NCBI GenBank assembly: GCA_018381425.1
Contig: JAGZRY010000019.1
Coordinates: 1-15,371, forward strand
From: Haemophilus parainfluenzae
GTDB taxonomy: Bacteria; Pseudomonadota; Gammaproteobacteria; Enterobacterales; Pasteurellaceae
Direction: 5' to 3'
Length of the DNA stretch: 15,371 bases
The stretch's first letter is position 1; each line of letters opens with the position of its first letter. The position numbers were made by a program, and so were the translations under genes. The notes under the pieces were generated by a model. The model saw only the letters and a program-made list of their open reading frames with translations, was not told the origin of the DNA and did no database searches. Below, piece after piece: positions 1 through 7,277 of the stretch.

Positions 1-12
1 AAGGTTTATCTA

Positions 13-1407
13 TTGAAAGGTCTATTTTTACGTATTATTGCTGCCTTTGCATTATTACTTTGGGCAGTGGATATGGTGTTCCCTTGGCAAAAAATTATGC
101 AATCGGAGCAAAACCCTTACACTGCGATCAAAAATCGCGGTAGCCTTATTGTCGGCACCATTAACAATCCCATTTACTATTTTATTGGGAATGAGGGCGA
201 ATCTGGCTTGGAATACGAATTAGCAAAAAACTTTGCGGATTATTTAGGGGTTCGTTTACAAATTAAAACCTTAGAAAATAACGATCAACTTTTTAACGAA
301 TTAGAAAACAACAATATTGATATTGCTGCTGCGAATCTTTTGTTCCAGCCTCAACGTGCTGAAAAATTTCAGTTAGGGCCATCTTACACCTCTGCCTCTT
401 GGCAACTTGTGTATAAAAAAGGGGAAAATCGCCCGAAAGATTTAGCACAAGTCCAGCAAGAAATTATTATTTCAGCGGGGGAAGACTTAGAAAAATTATT
501 ATCCCTCGCACAGAAAAAACTTCCTGCACTTAAATGGCAGAATAACAAGCAGCTGACCCAAGAAGAATTATTGATTCAAGTGGCGGAAGGCAAAATTCCT
601 TATACTATTGCAAACAGTATTGACGTGGCAGCAGCACAACAAATTCGCCCTAACTTAGCGATTGCATTTGACTTAACCGATGAAATGACTGTGCATTGGT
701 ATCTCTCCAATCAATCCTATAATGAGTTGCAAGCAGGCTTGTTGGATTTTATGAATAATGCCATTGAGACCGGATTAATTGATCGCATTGAGGAAAAATA
801 TTTCCGTCATATTACTGCCTTTGATTATGTAGATACTCAGGCTTATTTAGAGGCGGTTGAAAAAATTCTGCCTCAATATCAACCGCTCTTTGAAAAATAC
901 AAAGGGAATTTAGACTGGCGATTATTAGCCGCTGTAGCCTATCAAGAATCGCATTGGGACCCTTATGCCACCTCTCCAACAGGTGTACGCGGAATGATGA
1001 TGCTCACCAAAGATACGGCTGTGCGGATGAATATTAATAATCGCACGGATGCCGAACAAAGTATAAAAGCGGGATCGGAATATTTGCATTGGCTACTCGA
1101 CCAAATGCCTGACAGTATTCCAGAAGAAGATCGAATTTGGTATTCTTTAGCGGCATACAATATGGGGTTAGGTCATATTTTAGATGCTCGTCGCCTAACT
1201 AAAAAATTAGGCGGCAATCCTGATAACTGGTTAGATGTAAAAAATAATCTTCAGCTATTATCGGAAAAGCGTCATTATTCAAACTTAAAATATGGCTACG
1301 CTCGCGGCTATGAGGCTTACCAATATGTTGAGAATATTCGCCGCTACATGAACAGCATTGTGAATTATCATCGCGTTCAAGAAAATCAAGCGACTGCGAC
1401 AGAGTAA
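13..1407 (+). CDS. mltF: Membrane-bound lytic murein transglycosylase F
   Basis: This 464-residue protein cleaves the MurNAc-GlcNAc bond of peptidoglycan non-hydrolytically, leaving 1,6-anhydro ends. Residues 1-25 form a hydrophobic export/anchor segment. Residues about 40-265 read as a family-3 solute-binding-like domain ([13 protein letters not shown], then [17 protein letters not shown]). Residues about 285-450 are an SLT lysozyme-like domain. The catalytic Glu is E312 in AYQESHWDP, followed by the family signature [12 protein letters not shown] and later [11 protein letters not shown]. That two-domain order is the MltF arrangement. The start is TTG at 13; an AAGG at 1-4 may be its ribosome binding site, at the very edge of the window. 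I see no more convincing in-frame start. Length is slightly below E. coli MltF (about 518) but all key motifs are present. The stop codon overlaps an uptake signal. Family assignment is firm; only the exact start is uncertain. Confidence 0.95.
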   Translation: MKGLFLRIIAAFALLLWAVDMVFPWQKIMQSEQNPYTAIKNRGSLIVGTINNPIYYFIGNEGESGLEYELAKNFADYLGVRLQIKTLENNDQLFNELENNNIDIAAANLLFQPQRAEKFQLGPSYTSASWQLVYKKGENRPKDLAQVQQEIIISAGEDLEKLLSLAQKKLPALKWQNNKQLTQEELLIQVAEGKIPYTIANSIDVAAAQQIRPNLAIAFDLTDEMTVHWYLSNQSYNELQAGLLDFMNNAIETGLIDRIEEKYFRHITAFDYVDTQAYLEAVEKILPQYQPLFEKYKGNLDWRLLAAVAYQESHWDPYATSPTGVRGMMMLTKDTAVRMNINNRTDAEQSIKAGSEYLHWLLDQMPDSIPEEDRIWYSLAAYNMGLGHILDARRLTKKLGGNPDNWLDVKNNLQLLSEKRHYSNLKYGYARGYEAYQYVENIRRYMNSIVNYHRVQENQATATE

Positions 1408-1414
1408 GTGCGGT
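1406..1414 (+). repeat. DNA uptake signal sequence (USS)
   Basis: Perfect AAGTGCGGT core, overlapping the mltF stop codon and followed by an A-rich stretch as in the extended Haemophilus USS. These cores mark DNA for preferential uptake by naturally competent Pasteurellaceae. Confidence 0.85.
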
Positions 1415-1462
1415 CAGAAAAAACAACGTTTTATTGAACTCAAAGAAAACAAGGAGAAAAAG

Positions 1463-1606
1463 ATGTTAAAAAGAAAAACCTTCTTAAAGAAAAAAGCATC
1501 AAGAGATATTTCAGCTTCACGTAACTTGCGTCTAAGACGCTTAAAACACCGTAAAGCAAAACAATTTCAACGTCACGCTTTGCAATTAGTGGTTCAAGAT
1601 ATCTAA
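1463..1606 (+). CDS. Small very basic protein of unknown function (47 aa)
   Basis: I do not recognise this small ORF. It starts at ATG 1463, six bases after a strong Shine-Dalgarno AAGGAG (1451-1456), and ends in TAA just before a hairpin terminator, which together argue for a real translated gene. The 47-residue product has 8 Lys and 8 Arg against 2 Asp and no Glu, a net charge near +14. It begins MLKRKTFLKKKASRD, has a central Arg/Lys/His-rich stretch (residues 20-38) and a short hydrophobic C-terminal tail (ALQLVVQDI). There is no signal peptide or membrane segment, so a cytoplasmic RNA- or ribosome-binding protein is a reasonable guess, but this is inference from composition only. It lies 55 bases after mltF on the same strand and may be co-transcribed with it or have its own promoter. 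Confidence 0.7.
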   Translation: MLKRKTFLKKKASRDISASRNLRLRRLKHRKAKQFQRHALQLVVQDI

Positions 1607-1638
1607 AAAAAGGGCGAACATCATGTTCGCCCTTTTTT
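1605..1638. terminator. Bidirectional intrinsic terminator (left copy)
   Basis: A perfect GGGCGAACA / TGTTCGCCC stem (1612-1620 with 1624-1632) has a TCA loop, flanked by A7 on the left and T6 on the right. It can therefore stop the small ORF on the plus strand and the lipoprotein gene on the minus strand. An identical hairpin lies at 5251-5281. Confidence 0.9.
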
Positions 1639-1656
1639 ACTATTGATTACTAGATA

Positions 1657-2772
1657 TTATTGCTTAATACCACCAAATGCACCACGAGACTGATCTGCTT
1701 CATTCGTAAATAAGCCTGTCATTTCTTTTGCATTCTCCCCAAAGAAACCACCTTGGGTTTTAATACCATTTACTTCGCCAGCAAAGCTATTGCCTGTAAT
1801 TTTACCGCCAAAATTCATACCTGGTACGGCATTAGCTTTTTCCGTAATATTAATATCAATAACTTTATTAGCAAAATCAGCTGTAGCTTTCATTTCACTG
1901 ATTTCACTATAATTTTGGTTGCCATCTTTTTTATAAACAGCACCACCTTTATACTCTACTAATCCTGTTGTAGGAATTTGTCCTACTGTCGTTGGTAAGC
2001 CTTGCGCATAAAAATATTGGTTACCTGTTAATTTATCAACATAAGTACCAAATGCACTTGATTGTAAATTACTATTACTTAAAATCGTTTGCCCCTCCTT
2101 TCGAAGATTATATAAATCGTCATATTCTTCATAAGTCCATGGGTCAATCTCTCCAACTCTTCTCAAGATATTAATGTCAACTAATTTACCTGATTCATCA
2201 ATTATTGTCAGATCTCGTATATCTCGAGTTAACGGACGATTAACATCTCTTCCTTCTGAGGCTAAAACGCCCCCTGAAATAGCATCCTTCATCTCACCAT
2301 TAATGCCACCAAAGATCTTATCACTCAATGGAATTCGTGCCTTTTCATCAGCTTTTAGATTTTCTAGTTGCTTTAATCTTTCCTCTGCAGCTTTTTTGGC
2401 TTCCTCTGCAGATTTTTGAGCTTCCTCTGCAGCTTTTCTATCGGCTTCAGCCGCTTTTATCGCAGCTTCAGTTGCTTTTTTCTCTTCTTCAGTTTGATTG
2501 CCATTGCTTTGAGCTACCTTGATTGCTACTTCTGCTTTTTTTATAGATTCATCTGCCTTTTTCACAGACTCTTCTGCTTTTTTCAAAGAATCCTCGGCTT
2601 TTTTTGTAGCCGCTTCAGCTTTCTTATTTGCTTCAGTGATTCTTTGATTTAGTTCAATCTCTGCTTGACGAATCTGCTCAGAATTATCTGAGCCACCTTT
2701 CGAACTAGAAGAACAAGCTCCTAATGCCATAACACAAGAAAGCGCAATGATGGAAAGTTTAACTTTGTTCAT
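1657..2772 (-). CDS. Surface-type lipoprotein with coiled-coil stalk and TbpB-like C-terminal barrel; candidate HmbR partner
   Basis: The product is a 371-residue outer-membrane lipoprotein. The ATG at 2772 is chosen because AAGGAT lies seven bases upstream (2779-2784); a GTG further up at 2820 has no ribosome binding site and lies close to or before the predicted transcription start. Residues 1-20 are a lipoprotein signal ending in lipobox LGAC with Cys20 acylated; the next residues (SSSSKGGSDNS) contain no +2 Asp, favouring the outer membrane. Residues 53-137 form an unbroken Ala/Lys/Glu heptad coiled coil (13 repeats). The C-terminus (about 315-371) carries the TbpB-type barrel signature GGFFGENAKEMTGLF followed by GAFGGIKQ. 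Such barrels occur in TbpB, HpuA and other Slam-exported lipoproteins. The gene is divergent from hmbR and shares a Fur box with it, so an iron-repressed hemoglobin/heme-binding co-receptor is inferred. Ligand unknown; no Slam gene is in the window. Confidence 0.85.
   Translation of the reverse strand: MNKVKLSIIALSCVMALGACSSSSKGGSDNSEQIRQAEIELNQRITEANKKAEAATKKAEDSLKKAEESVKKADESIKKAEVAIKVAQSNGNQTEEEKKATEAAIKAAEADRKAAEEAQKSAEEAKKAAEERLKQLENLKADEKARIPLSDKIFGGINGEMKDAISGGVLASEGRDVNRPLTRDIRDLTIIDESGKLVDINILRRVGEIDPWTYEEYDDLYNLRKEGQTILSNSNLQSSAFGTYVDKLTGNQYFYAQGLPTTVGQIPTTGLVEYKGGAVYKKDGNQNYSEISEMKATADFANKVIDINITEKANAVPGMNFGGKITGNSFAGEVNGIKTQGGFFGENAKEMTGLFTNEADQSRGAFGGIKQ
2362..2616 (-). repeat. 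Degenerate 21-bp tandem repeats encoding 13 heptads
   Basis: Lipoprotein residues 53-137 keep an acidic or polar residue (Glu, Asp or Gln) at every seventh position (53, 60, 67, 74, 81, 88, 95, 102, 109, 116, 123, 130, 137) without a register break. Units such as SLKKAEE, SVKKADE and SIKKAEV are back-to-back, so the DNA repeats imperfectly every 21 bases. Gain or loss of units would keep frame and change stalk length. Confidence 0.8.
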
Positions 2773-2822
2773 AAAAAGATCCTTATTATCTTGTTTTTTT
2801 AGACTAAATGATGACTTCACAT

Positions 2823-2851
2823 AATTTAAATTAAATGAAAATGATTTTCAA
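2823..2851 (-). promoter_or_regulatory. Putative sigma-70 promoter of the lipoprotein gene
   Basis: On the minus strand a TTGAAA -35 (2846-2851) and TAAATT -10 (2823-2828) are 17 bases apart. The Fur box covers the -35 and most of the spacer, which would give iron repression. The predicted start of transcription would be near 2815, giving a leader of about 45 bases before the ATG at 2772. Confidence 0.45.
2836..2850. promoter_or_regulatory. Fur box in the divergent lipoprotein/hmbR promoter region
   Basis: TGAAAATGATTTTCA is a perfect 7-1-7 inverted repeat that matches the Fur consensus TGATAATNATTATCA at all but two positions. It lies in the 160-base gap between the two divergent genes, so a single Fur site could repress both when iron is plentiful. 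Confidence 0.85.
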
Positions 2852-2932
2852 TGCTATTGTAAGATTTATTTAAATTTTGTAAACTTTGCTCCGGATTCTC
2901 TACTAAATCAAAATAATATTTCAGGTAAAAAT

Positions 2933-5233
2933 ATGATTCATAAATTTTCACTTTCTTTAGGTGCACTTTGTGTCGCTTTTGCTGTGCACGCTTATGCAGA
3001 AGAGCAAACTACATTAGATACAATTACTGTTAATGCCAATGCTTCTGAGGTCAAAGCAAATCAAATAAAAAAAACGCGTAAAGCAATTCAAGAAGAACTG
3101 ATTTCTGATAACTATGACTTAGTTCGTTATGCCACTGATGTTGGCATTAGTGATAATGGCCGTCGTAACAAAGGTTTTGCAATGCGTGGCGTTGAAGGAA
3201 ATCGCGTAGGGATCAGTGTTGATGGCGTCAATTTACCCGAATCAGAAGAAAATTCACTATACGCACGTTACGGTAATTTTAATAGCTCCCGTTTAAGTAT
3301 CGATCCAGAATTAGTACAAGGTATTGATATTATGCGTGGTTCAGATTCCTTCAATGCAGGAAGTGGATCATTAGGCGGTTCAGTAAACTACCGCACTTTA
3401 GGTGCTGATGATATTATTCTGCCAAATAAAAAATGGGGTGTATTGCTTAAAAATGGTTATGCTAGTAAGAATAGCGAATGGACACATACTTTGGGTGTTG
3501 CTTATAAAGATGACAAATTTGATGCGACTTTACTCTATTCCTATCGCCATGGATATGAAATGAAAAGCCGTGGAAAAGGTCAAGATATTGTAGGTAACGC
3601 TCGCGGCATCCCAGACCCATCACATCATAAAAACCATAGCTACTTAGCTAAAATTGGCTATTTTATTACGCAGACACAACGTGTAAGTGCATCATTTAAT
3701 GCTCAAAAAGCAAATAACTTTGTTGATGAAAAATCGTACCAGCTTGCTGGGCTCTGGCGTGAATCTAATGATATAAGTAAACGCTATAATGCCAACATTG
3801 CCTACGAATATTTTCCAGAAAATAGCCGATGGTTAAGTTACCTAAAAACTGAATTAGATTTTCAGAAAACAAGTATTGGTTCAGAAAACTACAAAGGTGG
3901 ATATCGCTATAATTCTAATTTTACTGCATATTCAGGAAAAGATTTAATCGAAATTCAGGATACTAGCATGAATAGTCGCTTTATGAGGGGATCTTTACGA
4001 GCCGATCTCATGCCATGGGAAACCCAATTTGGTAGCCATCAATTTACGCTAAGAACTGGTATTTCACAAAAAGATTTTGATAATCGTAATGAGCATGAAT
4101 ATCCAAATATAAATACTGACGGCAGTAGTGCAAAAGATAGTGAATCTATTCAACACCCAGTCAGAACCCGTTCATTCTTTGCTCAATTACAAGACAATGT
4201 GATATGGAATGATATCTTTTCAAGTCAATTAGGAATTCGTTATGATTGGGATGAATTAGTGCCACAAGATTTAAAAGCTTTTTGCAGAGCTTGCAGCAGT
4301 AAACCCGCATCAAATACCTTCCAAAGTTTAAGTGGCTCATTTGGATTAGATGCTCAGCTTAATGATATTTGGAAAATAGGCTATAACATTTCTACTGGTT
4401 TCCGTATTCCAACTGCTTCAGAGATGTATTTCTCTTTCGAACATCCAGCCGGTAACTGGATACCAAACCCTGATTTAAAAGCTGAACAAGCACTAAATCA
4501 ATCTATTTATATTCAAGCAGAGCACCAGTTAGGCTCATTTGGGTTAACGTTTTATCATACTCGTTATAAAAACTTCTTAACTGAGCAAGAATCAACTTAT
4601 AAAAAACGTAACCCGTATTACAATGCGTATAGTGCAAGTTATGGTCAACAAGCTTATTACACAACAATCGCTCAGAAAGCAGTTAACATTGACCGAGCTC
4701 GTATTTCTGGTGTGGAATTCACGAGTAAAGTTAATTTAGATCAGATTATTTCAGCTATTCCGCAAGGTTGGAAATTTACAGCAAATCTCGGTTATGCCAA
4801 AGGGAAACTTAGTGGTACTGAAGCAAGCTTACTTTCCATTCAACCTATTAAAGTGATTTTAGGAATTGGGTATGAAGATCCAAATGATCGCTGGGGAATT
4901 AACGTCAAAGCTAGCTATCTTGGCGCTAAAAAAGCTAAAGATGCCCAAATAGTACAATACTCAACTAACTTTGTTAGAGAAGTAAAAACTTACCCTTATC
5001 TTAATAATTCTGCAGTACTATTTGATCTATATGGTTTCTATAAAATCAATCAAAATATTACTCTCCGAGCAGGACTTTATAACTTATTTAATCGCAAATA
5101 TCACACCTGGGATACCCTACGCGGCATTAACAAAATAAGTACGACTGATTCAGTTGATAAAGAAGGAAAAGGTTTAGAGCGTTTTTATGCGCCAGGGCGT
5201 AATTTCGCAGCATCCGTTGAGATTCGTTTTTAA
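2933..5233 (+). CDS. hmbR: TonB-dependent hemoglobin receptor, HmbR-like
   Basis: This 766-residue outer-membrane receptor extracts heme from hemoglobin and imports it using TonB energy. Residues 1-22 are a signal peptide ending AYA before Glu23, and a TonB box LDTITV sits at 28-33. The plug carries GFAMRGVEGNRVGISVDGV and SLYARYGNFNSSRLSIDPEL, which closely resemble Neisseria HmbR as I remember it. The heme-receptor box is present: FRIPT at 490-494, His504, and NPDL at 512-515. A CRAC Cys pair (C451, C454) lies in a predicted loop, as in HmbR. The C-terminus FAASVEIRF ends in the Phe typical of barrel assembly. AGG at 2923-2925 sits seven bases before the ATG. No CCAA repeats or poly-G tract, the usual phase-variation devices of hemoglobin receptors in Haemophilus and Neisseria, are seen. 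The gene is divergent from a lipoprotein across a Fur box. HpuB/HgpB types are less likely. Confidence 0.92.
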   Translation: MIHKFSLSLGALCVAFAVHAYAEEQTTLDTITVNANASEVKANQIKKTRKAIQEELISDNYDLVRYATDVGISDNGRRNKGFAMRGVEGNRVGISVDGVNLPESEENSLYARYGNFNSSRLSIDPELVQGIDIMRGSDSFNAGSGSLGGSVNYRTLGADDIILPNKKWGVLLKNGYASKNSEWTHTLGVAYKDDKFDATLLYSYRHGYEMKSRGKGQDIVGNARGIPDPSHHKNHSYLAKIGYFITQTQRVSASFNAQKANNFVDEKSYQLAGLWRESNDISKRYNANIAYEYFPENSRWLSYLKTELDFQKTSIGSENYKGGYRYNSNFTAYSGKDLIEIQDTSMNSRFMRGSLRADLMPWETQFGSHQFTLRTGISQKDFDNRNEHEYPNINTDGSSAKDSESIQHPVRTRSFFAQLQDNVIWNDIFSSQLGIRYDWDELVPQDLKAFCRACSSKPASNTFQSLSGSFGLDAQLNDIWKIGYNISTGFRIPTASEMYFSFEHPAGNWIPNPDLKAEQALNQSIYIQAEHQLGSFGLTFYHTRYKNFLTEQESTYKKRNPYYNAYSASYGQQAYYTTIAQKAVNIDRARISGVEFTSKVNLDQIISAIPQGWKFTANLGYAKGKLSGTEASLLSIQPIKVILGIGYEDPNDRWGINVKASYLGAKKAKDAQIVQYSTNFVREVKTYPYLNNSAVLFDLYGFYKINQNITLRAGLYNLFNRKYHTWDTLRGINKISTTDSVDKEGKGLERFYAPGRNFAASVEIRF
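3390..3398 (-). repeat. DNA uptake signal sequence
   Basis: A perfect ACCGCACTT (AAGTGCGGT on the minus strand) within hmbR, in the codons for the conserved YRTL of the plug. Its presence argues that this cassette is established in USS-using bacteria rather than freshly acquired from a distant donor. Confidence 0.8.
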
Positions 5234-5250
5234 TTGATTATATCCTTAGT

Positions 5251-5281
5251 AAAAAAGGGCGAACATCATGTTCGCCCTTTT
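5251..5281. terminator. Bidirectional intrinsic terminator (right copy)
   Basis: Same hairpin as at 1605-1638: stem GGGCGAACA (5257-5265) with TGTTCGCCC (5269-5277), A6 before and T4 after. It lies between convergent hmbR (+) and raiA (-) and can serve both. Confidence 0.88.
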
Positions 5282-5297
5282 ATTTACTCATTATTCT

Positions 5298-5621
5298 CTA
5301 TTTTTCAAAAGAATCTTTCAAACGCTCATCTGCTCGGCGGGATTCACCTTTATGTTGAAGTTTATTTAATTGGCGTTCTAATTTTTCTTCAACTTCATTG
5401 ATCGCTTTATACATATCATCTGCCGTTGCAGTGGCTAACAGATTACCTAATGGAGTTCCAATTGAAGCCTCTACAGAAAAGCCGTTTGGCACTTTACTTA
5501 AAACAAAGTGTGGGCTAATCAGTTGAGTGTGCCATTTCTCTAATTTTGCAAGTCTTCCCTCCACATGTTCACGGATTGCAGGGGTGATTTCCATTTGTTT
5601 GCTTGTGATATTGAGTGTCAT
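5298..5621 (-). CDS. raiA: Ribosome-associated inhibitor A (YfiA/RaiA, HPF family)
   Basis: RaiA binds the 30S A/P-site region of idle 70S ribosomes in stationary phase or cold, blocks translation and protects ribosomes. The product is 107 residues, the short-form HPF/YfiA length of Haemophilus. It begins [20 protein letters not shown] and continues with RLAKLEKW, the [21 protein letters not shown] helix, and a basic tail [23 protein letters not shown] (5629-5634) lies seven bases before the ATG. A TGAACC-CTTC-GGTTCA hairpin (5645-5660) sits in the leader just upstream of that ribosome binding site. The gene converges with hmbR. RaiA is a single-gene unit here. Assignment is secure from the full-length pattern. 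Confidence 0.95.
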   Translation of the reverse strand: MTLNITSKQMEITPAIREHVEGRLAKLEKWHTQLISPHFVLSKVPNGFSVEASIGTPLGNLLATATADDMYKAINEVEEKLERQLNKLQHKGESRRADERLKDSFEK

Positions 5622-5676
5622 AGCATTTACCTCTTTTGGTTAAATGAACCCTTCGGTTCAGTTCATCTTTAATAAC

Positions 5677-5705
5677 AACATATCGACCTTGCACTCCTTT
5701 TTCAA
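5677..5705 (-). promoter_or_regulatory. Putative raiA promoter
   Basis: Minus-strand TTGAAA (5700-5705) and TATGTT (5677-5682) are separated by 17 bases, about 55 bases upstream of the raiA ATG. Five and four of six positions match the sigma-70 boxes. Confidence 0.5.
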
Positions 5706-5820
5706 GTGCTTTTAGGCAAATAAAAAAACAAATGTTCAAAAATATGATCGGGATCTAATTTCTGTAAAAATATGATTTTCTTTCTGTGCAAACTTGTTAT
5801 GATGTAAAGCTGTAAACAAC

Positions 5821-5851
5821 AAAGGGAAGCACTCAGCTTCCCTTTTCTTTT
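5821..5851. terminator. Hairpin terminator downstream of the symporter gene
   Basis: Stem AAAGGGAAGC (5821-5830) pairs with GCTTCCCTTT (5836-5845) around an ACTCA loop. It follows the symporter stop at 5863 on the minus strand. The T-rich tail is actually better on the plus strand (TTCTTTTT), so it may also end a short plus-strand transcript. Confidence 0.75.
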
Positions 5852-5862
5852 TACGACATGAA

Positions 5863-7233
5863 TTAGGCTAATTCATCTTGATCATGTTGCGTCGCTTTTA
5901 AACGTTCAAAGTAATCCTTAGTTTCTGAAATAATCTCTTTACGCAAACCAATTAATGCTATCAAGTTCGGGAAGGCCATTAAACCATTCACGATATCCGC
6001 TAAAATCCAGATTAAATCTAAGGTGAGGAATGAACCCGCCCCGACCAAAACAATAAACATGAAACGATAAAATTTAATACCACGGATACCAACTAAGTAA
6101 AGGAAGCAACGCTCACCATAGTAACACCAACCTAAAATTGTGGTGAAAGCAAAGAATAATAAACCAACTGTTACAATAGTTGCACCGATTAATGTGCCCA
6201 AGCCCTGTGCAAAAGCGTAGTTGGTAACACTCGCGCCTGAAAGTTCAGGGTTACTCCATGCTCCCGTAATCACAAGCACTAAGCCCGTCATAGTACACAC
6301 GATGATGGTATCTAAAAATGTCCCTGTCATCGAAATTAAACCTTGGCGAACAGGCTCTTTCGTTTGTGCCGCTGCTGCTGCAATAGGTGCACTCCCTAAA
6401 CCAGATTCATTTGAGAAAATACCGCGCGCAACACCCGATTGAATCGCTTTCATCACGGTAAAACCAACTGCGCCACCTAAAGCTGCTTGAGGGTTAAATG
6501 CACTGTGAATAATTAATGCAATTGCAGCAGGTAATTTATCGTAATTAACGATTAAGATGATAATTGAGGTCGCTACATAGCCAATTGCCATAAAAGGCAC
6601 GATAACGGAAGAAGCTGTCGCAATACGTCTTACTCCACCTAAAATAATCATCGCAACCAACACTGTCACCACTGTTGCCGTAATAATAATGGGTACATTG
6701 AATGTGTCTTGCATCGCATGCGTAATTGCATTTATTTGAGGGAAGGTACCAATACCGAAAAAGGCCACCAATACCCCAAAGAGCGCAAACAATTTAGCTA
6801 GCCATTTAATACCAAGACCACGCTCAATATAATACATTGGTCCACCGGCCATAAAACCGTATTTATCTCGAACACGATATTTCACGGCAAGTAAGCATTC
6901 AGCGTATTTAGTTGCCATGCCTAATAATGCAACCAGCCACATCCAAAAAATCGCGCCAGGTCCGCCCGCTTGTACTGCGGTCGCTACACCAACGATATTC
7001 CCTGTACCAATGGTTGCCGCTAATGCGGTACAAAGTGCAGCAAAAGAAGACACATCCCCCTTACCTTTATTCGCACCACGAGCAAATAAATAGCCCAATG
7101 CACGAGGCAAATAGCGAATTTGCAAGAAACCTAAACGAAGGGTGAGATAAAGTCCGGTTCCGGACAATAGAATGAGTAGGGGCGGTCCCCATACAAAGCT
7201 GCTAATAGCAGATAAGGTTGTCTGTAATGACAT
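5863..7233 (-). CDS. AGCS-family sodium:alanine/glycine symporter
   Basis: This 456-residue inner-membrane carrier is of the alanine-or-glycine:cation symporter family, which imports Ala and/or Gly with sodium. Signatures are ATIGTGNIVGVATAVQAGGP (residues 73-92), GPMYYIERGLG (131-141) and SNESGLGSAPIAAAAAQTKE (274-293). About ten hydrophobic membrane segments follow through residue 435, then a charged cytoplasmic tail. The ATG at 7233 is used because GAGGAA (7240-7245) precedes it by six bases. An open frame extends 56 codons further but runs through riboswitch and leader RNA and carries no family sequence. An upstream glycine riboswitch supports glycine as a physiological substrate or signal, as for the Vibrio glycine-riboswitch symporter. 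It resembles H. influenzae AlsT-type proteins; Ala versus Gly preference cannot be read from sequence. Confidence 0.93.
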   Translation of the reverse strand: MSLQTTLSAISSFVWGPPLLILLSGTGLYLTLRLGFLQIRYLPRALGYLFARGANKGKGDVSSFAALCTALAATIGTGNIVGVATAVQAGGPGAIFWMWLVALLGMATKYAECLLAVKYRVRDKYGFMAGGPMYYIERGLGIKWLAKLFALFGVLVAFFGIGTFPQINAITHAMQDTFNVPIIITATVVTVLVAMIILGGVRRIATASSVIVPFMAIGYVATSIIILIVNYDKLPAAIALIIHSAFNPQAALGGAVGFTVMKAIQSGVARGIFSNESGLGSAPIAAAAAQTKEPVRQGLISMTGTFLDTIIVCTMTGLVLVITGAWSNPELSGASVTNYAFAQGLGTLIGATIVTVGLLFFAFTTILGWCYYGERCFLYLVGIRGIKFYRFMFIVLVGAGSFLTLDLIWILADIVNGLMAFPNLIALIGLRKEIISETKDYFERLKATQHDQDELA

Positions 7234-7240
7234 TGATGAT

Positions 7241-7277
7241 TCCTCGTCGTTTAAAATACAAATAAACTCGACAAGGA
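7241..7277 (-). promoter_or_regulatory. Ribosome-binding-site-masking hairpin (probable expression platform)
   Basis: In the symporter leader, TCCTTGTCG (7269-7277) can pair with CGACGAGGA (7241-7249), which contains the Shine-Dalgarno, through nine pairs including one G-U, with a 19-base AT-rich loop. CTTGTC occurs twice in a row here, and GACAA just after the aptamers (7319-7323) could capture one copy. This suggests glycine-controlled translation initiation. The pairing is read by eye, not folded. Confidence 0.5.

Noticed and set aside
2174..2652. Plus-strand open frames rich in Phe, Ser and Leu opposite the lipoprotein gene
   Set aside because: Complement of the AAA/GCA-rich heptad repeats; low-complexity shadows without translation signals.
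2773..2820. N-terminal 16-residue extension of the lipoprotein from a GTG at 2820
   Set aside because: No ribosome binding site; it would put charged residues ahead of a normal lipoprotein signal, and it lies close to or before the predicted transcription start. ATG 2772 has AAGGAT at good spacing.
1657..5233. Naming the cassette hpuAB or hgp
   Set aside because: The receptor's plug, Cys pair and C-terminal half read as HmbR rather than HpuB/HgpB, no CCAA repeats are present, and the lipoprotein has a coiled coil and is divergent rather than upstream in an operon.
5738..5776. Direct repeat AAAAATATGAT at 5738-5748 and 5766-5776
   Set aside because: Short and AT-rich in an AT-rich gap, no symmetry or known operator match; likely chance.
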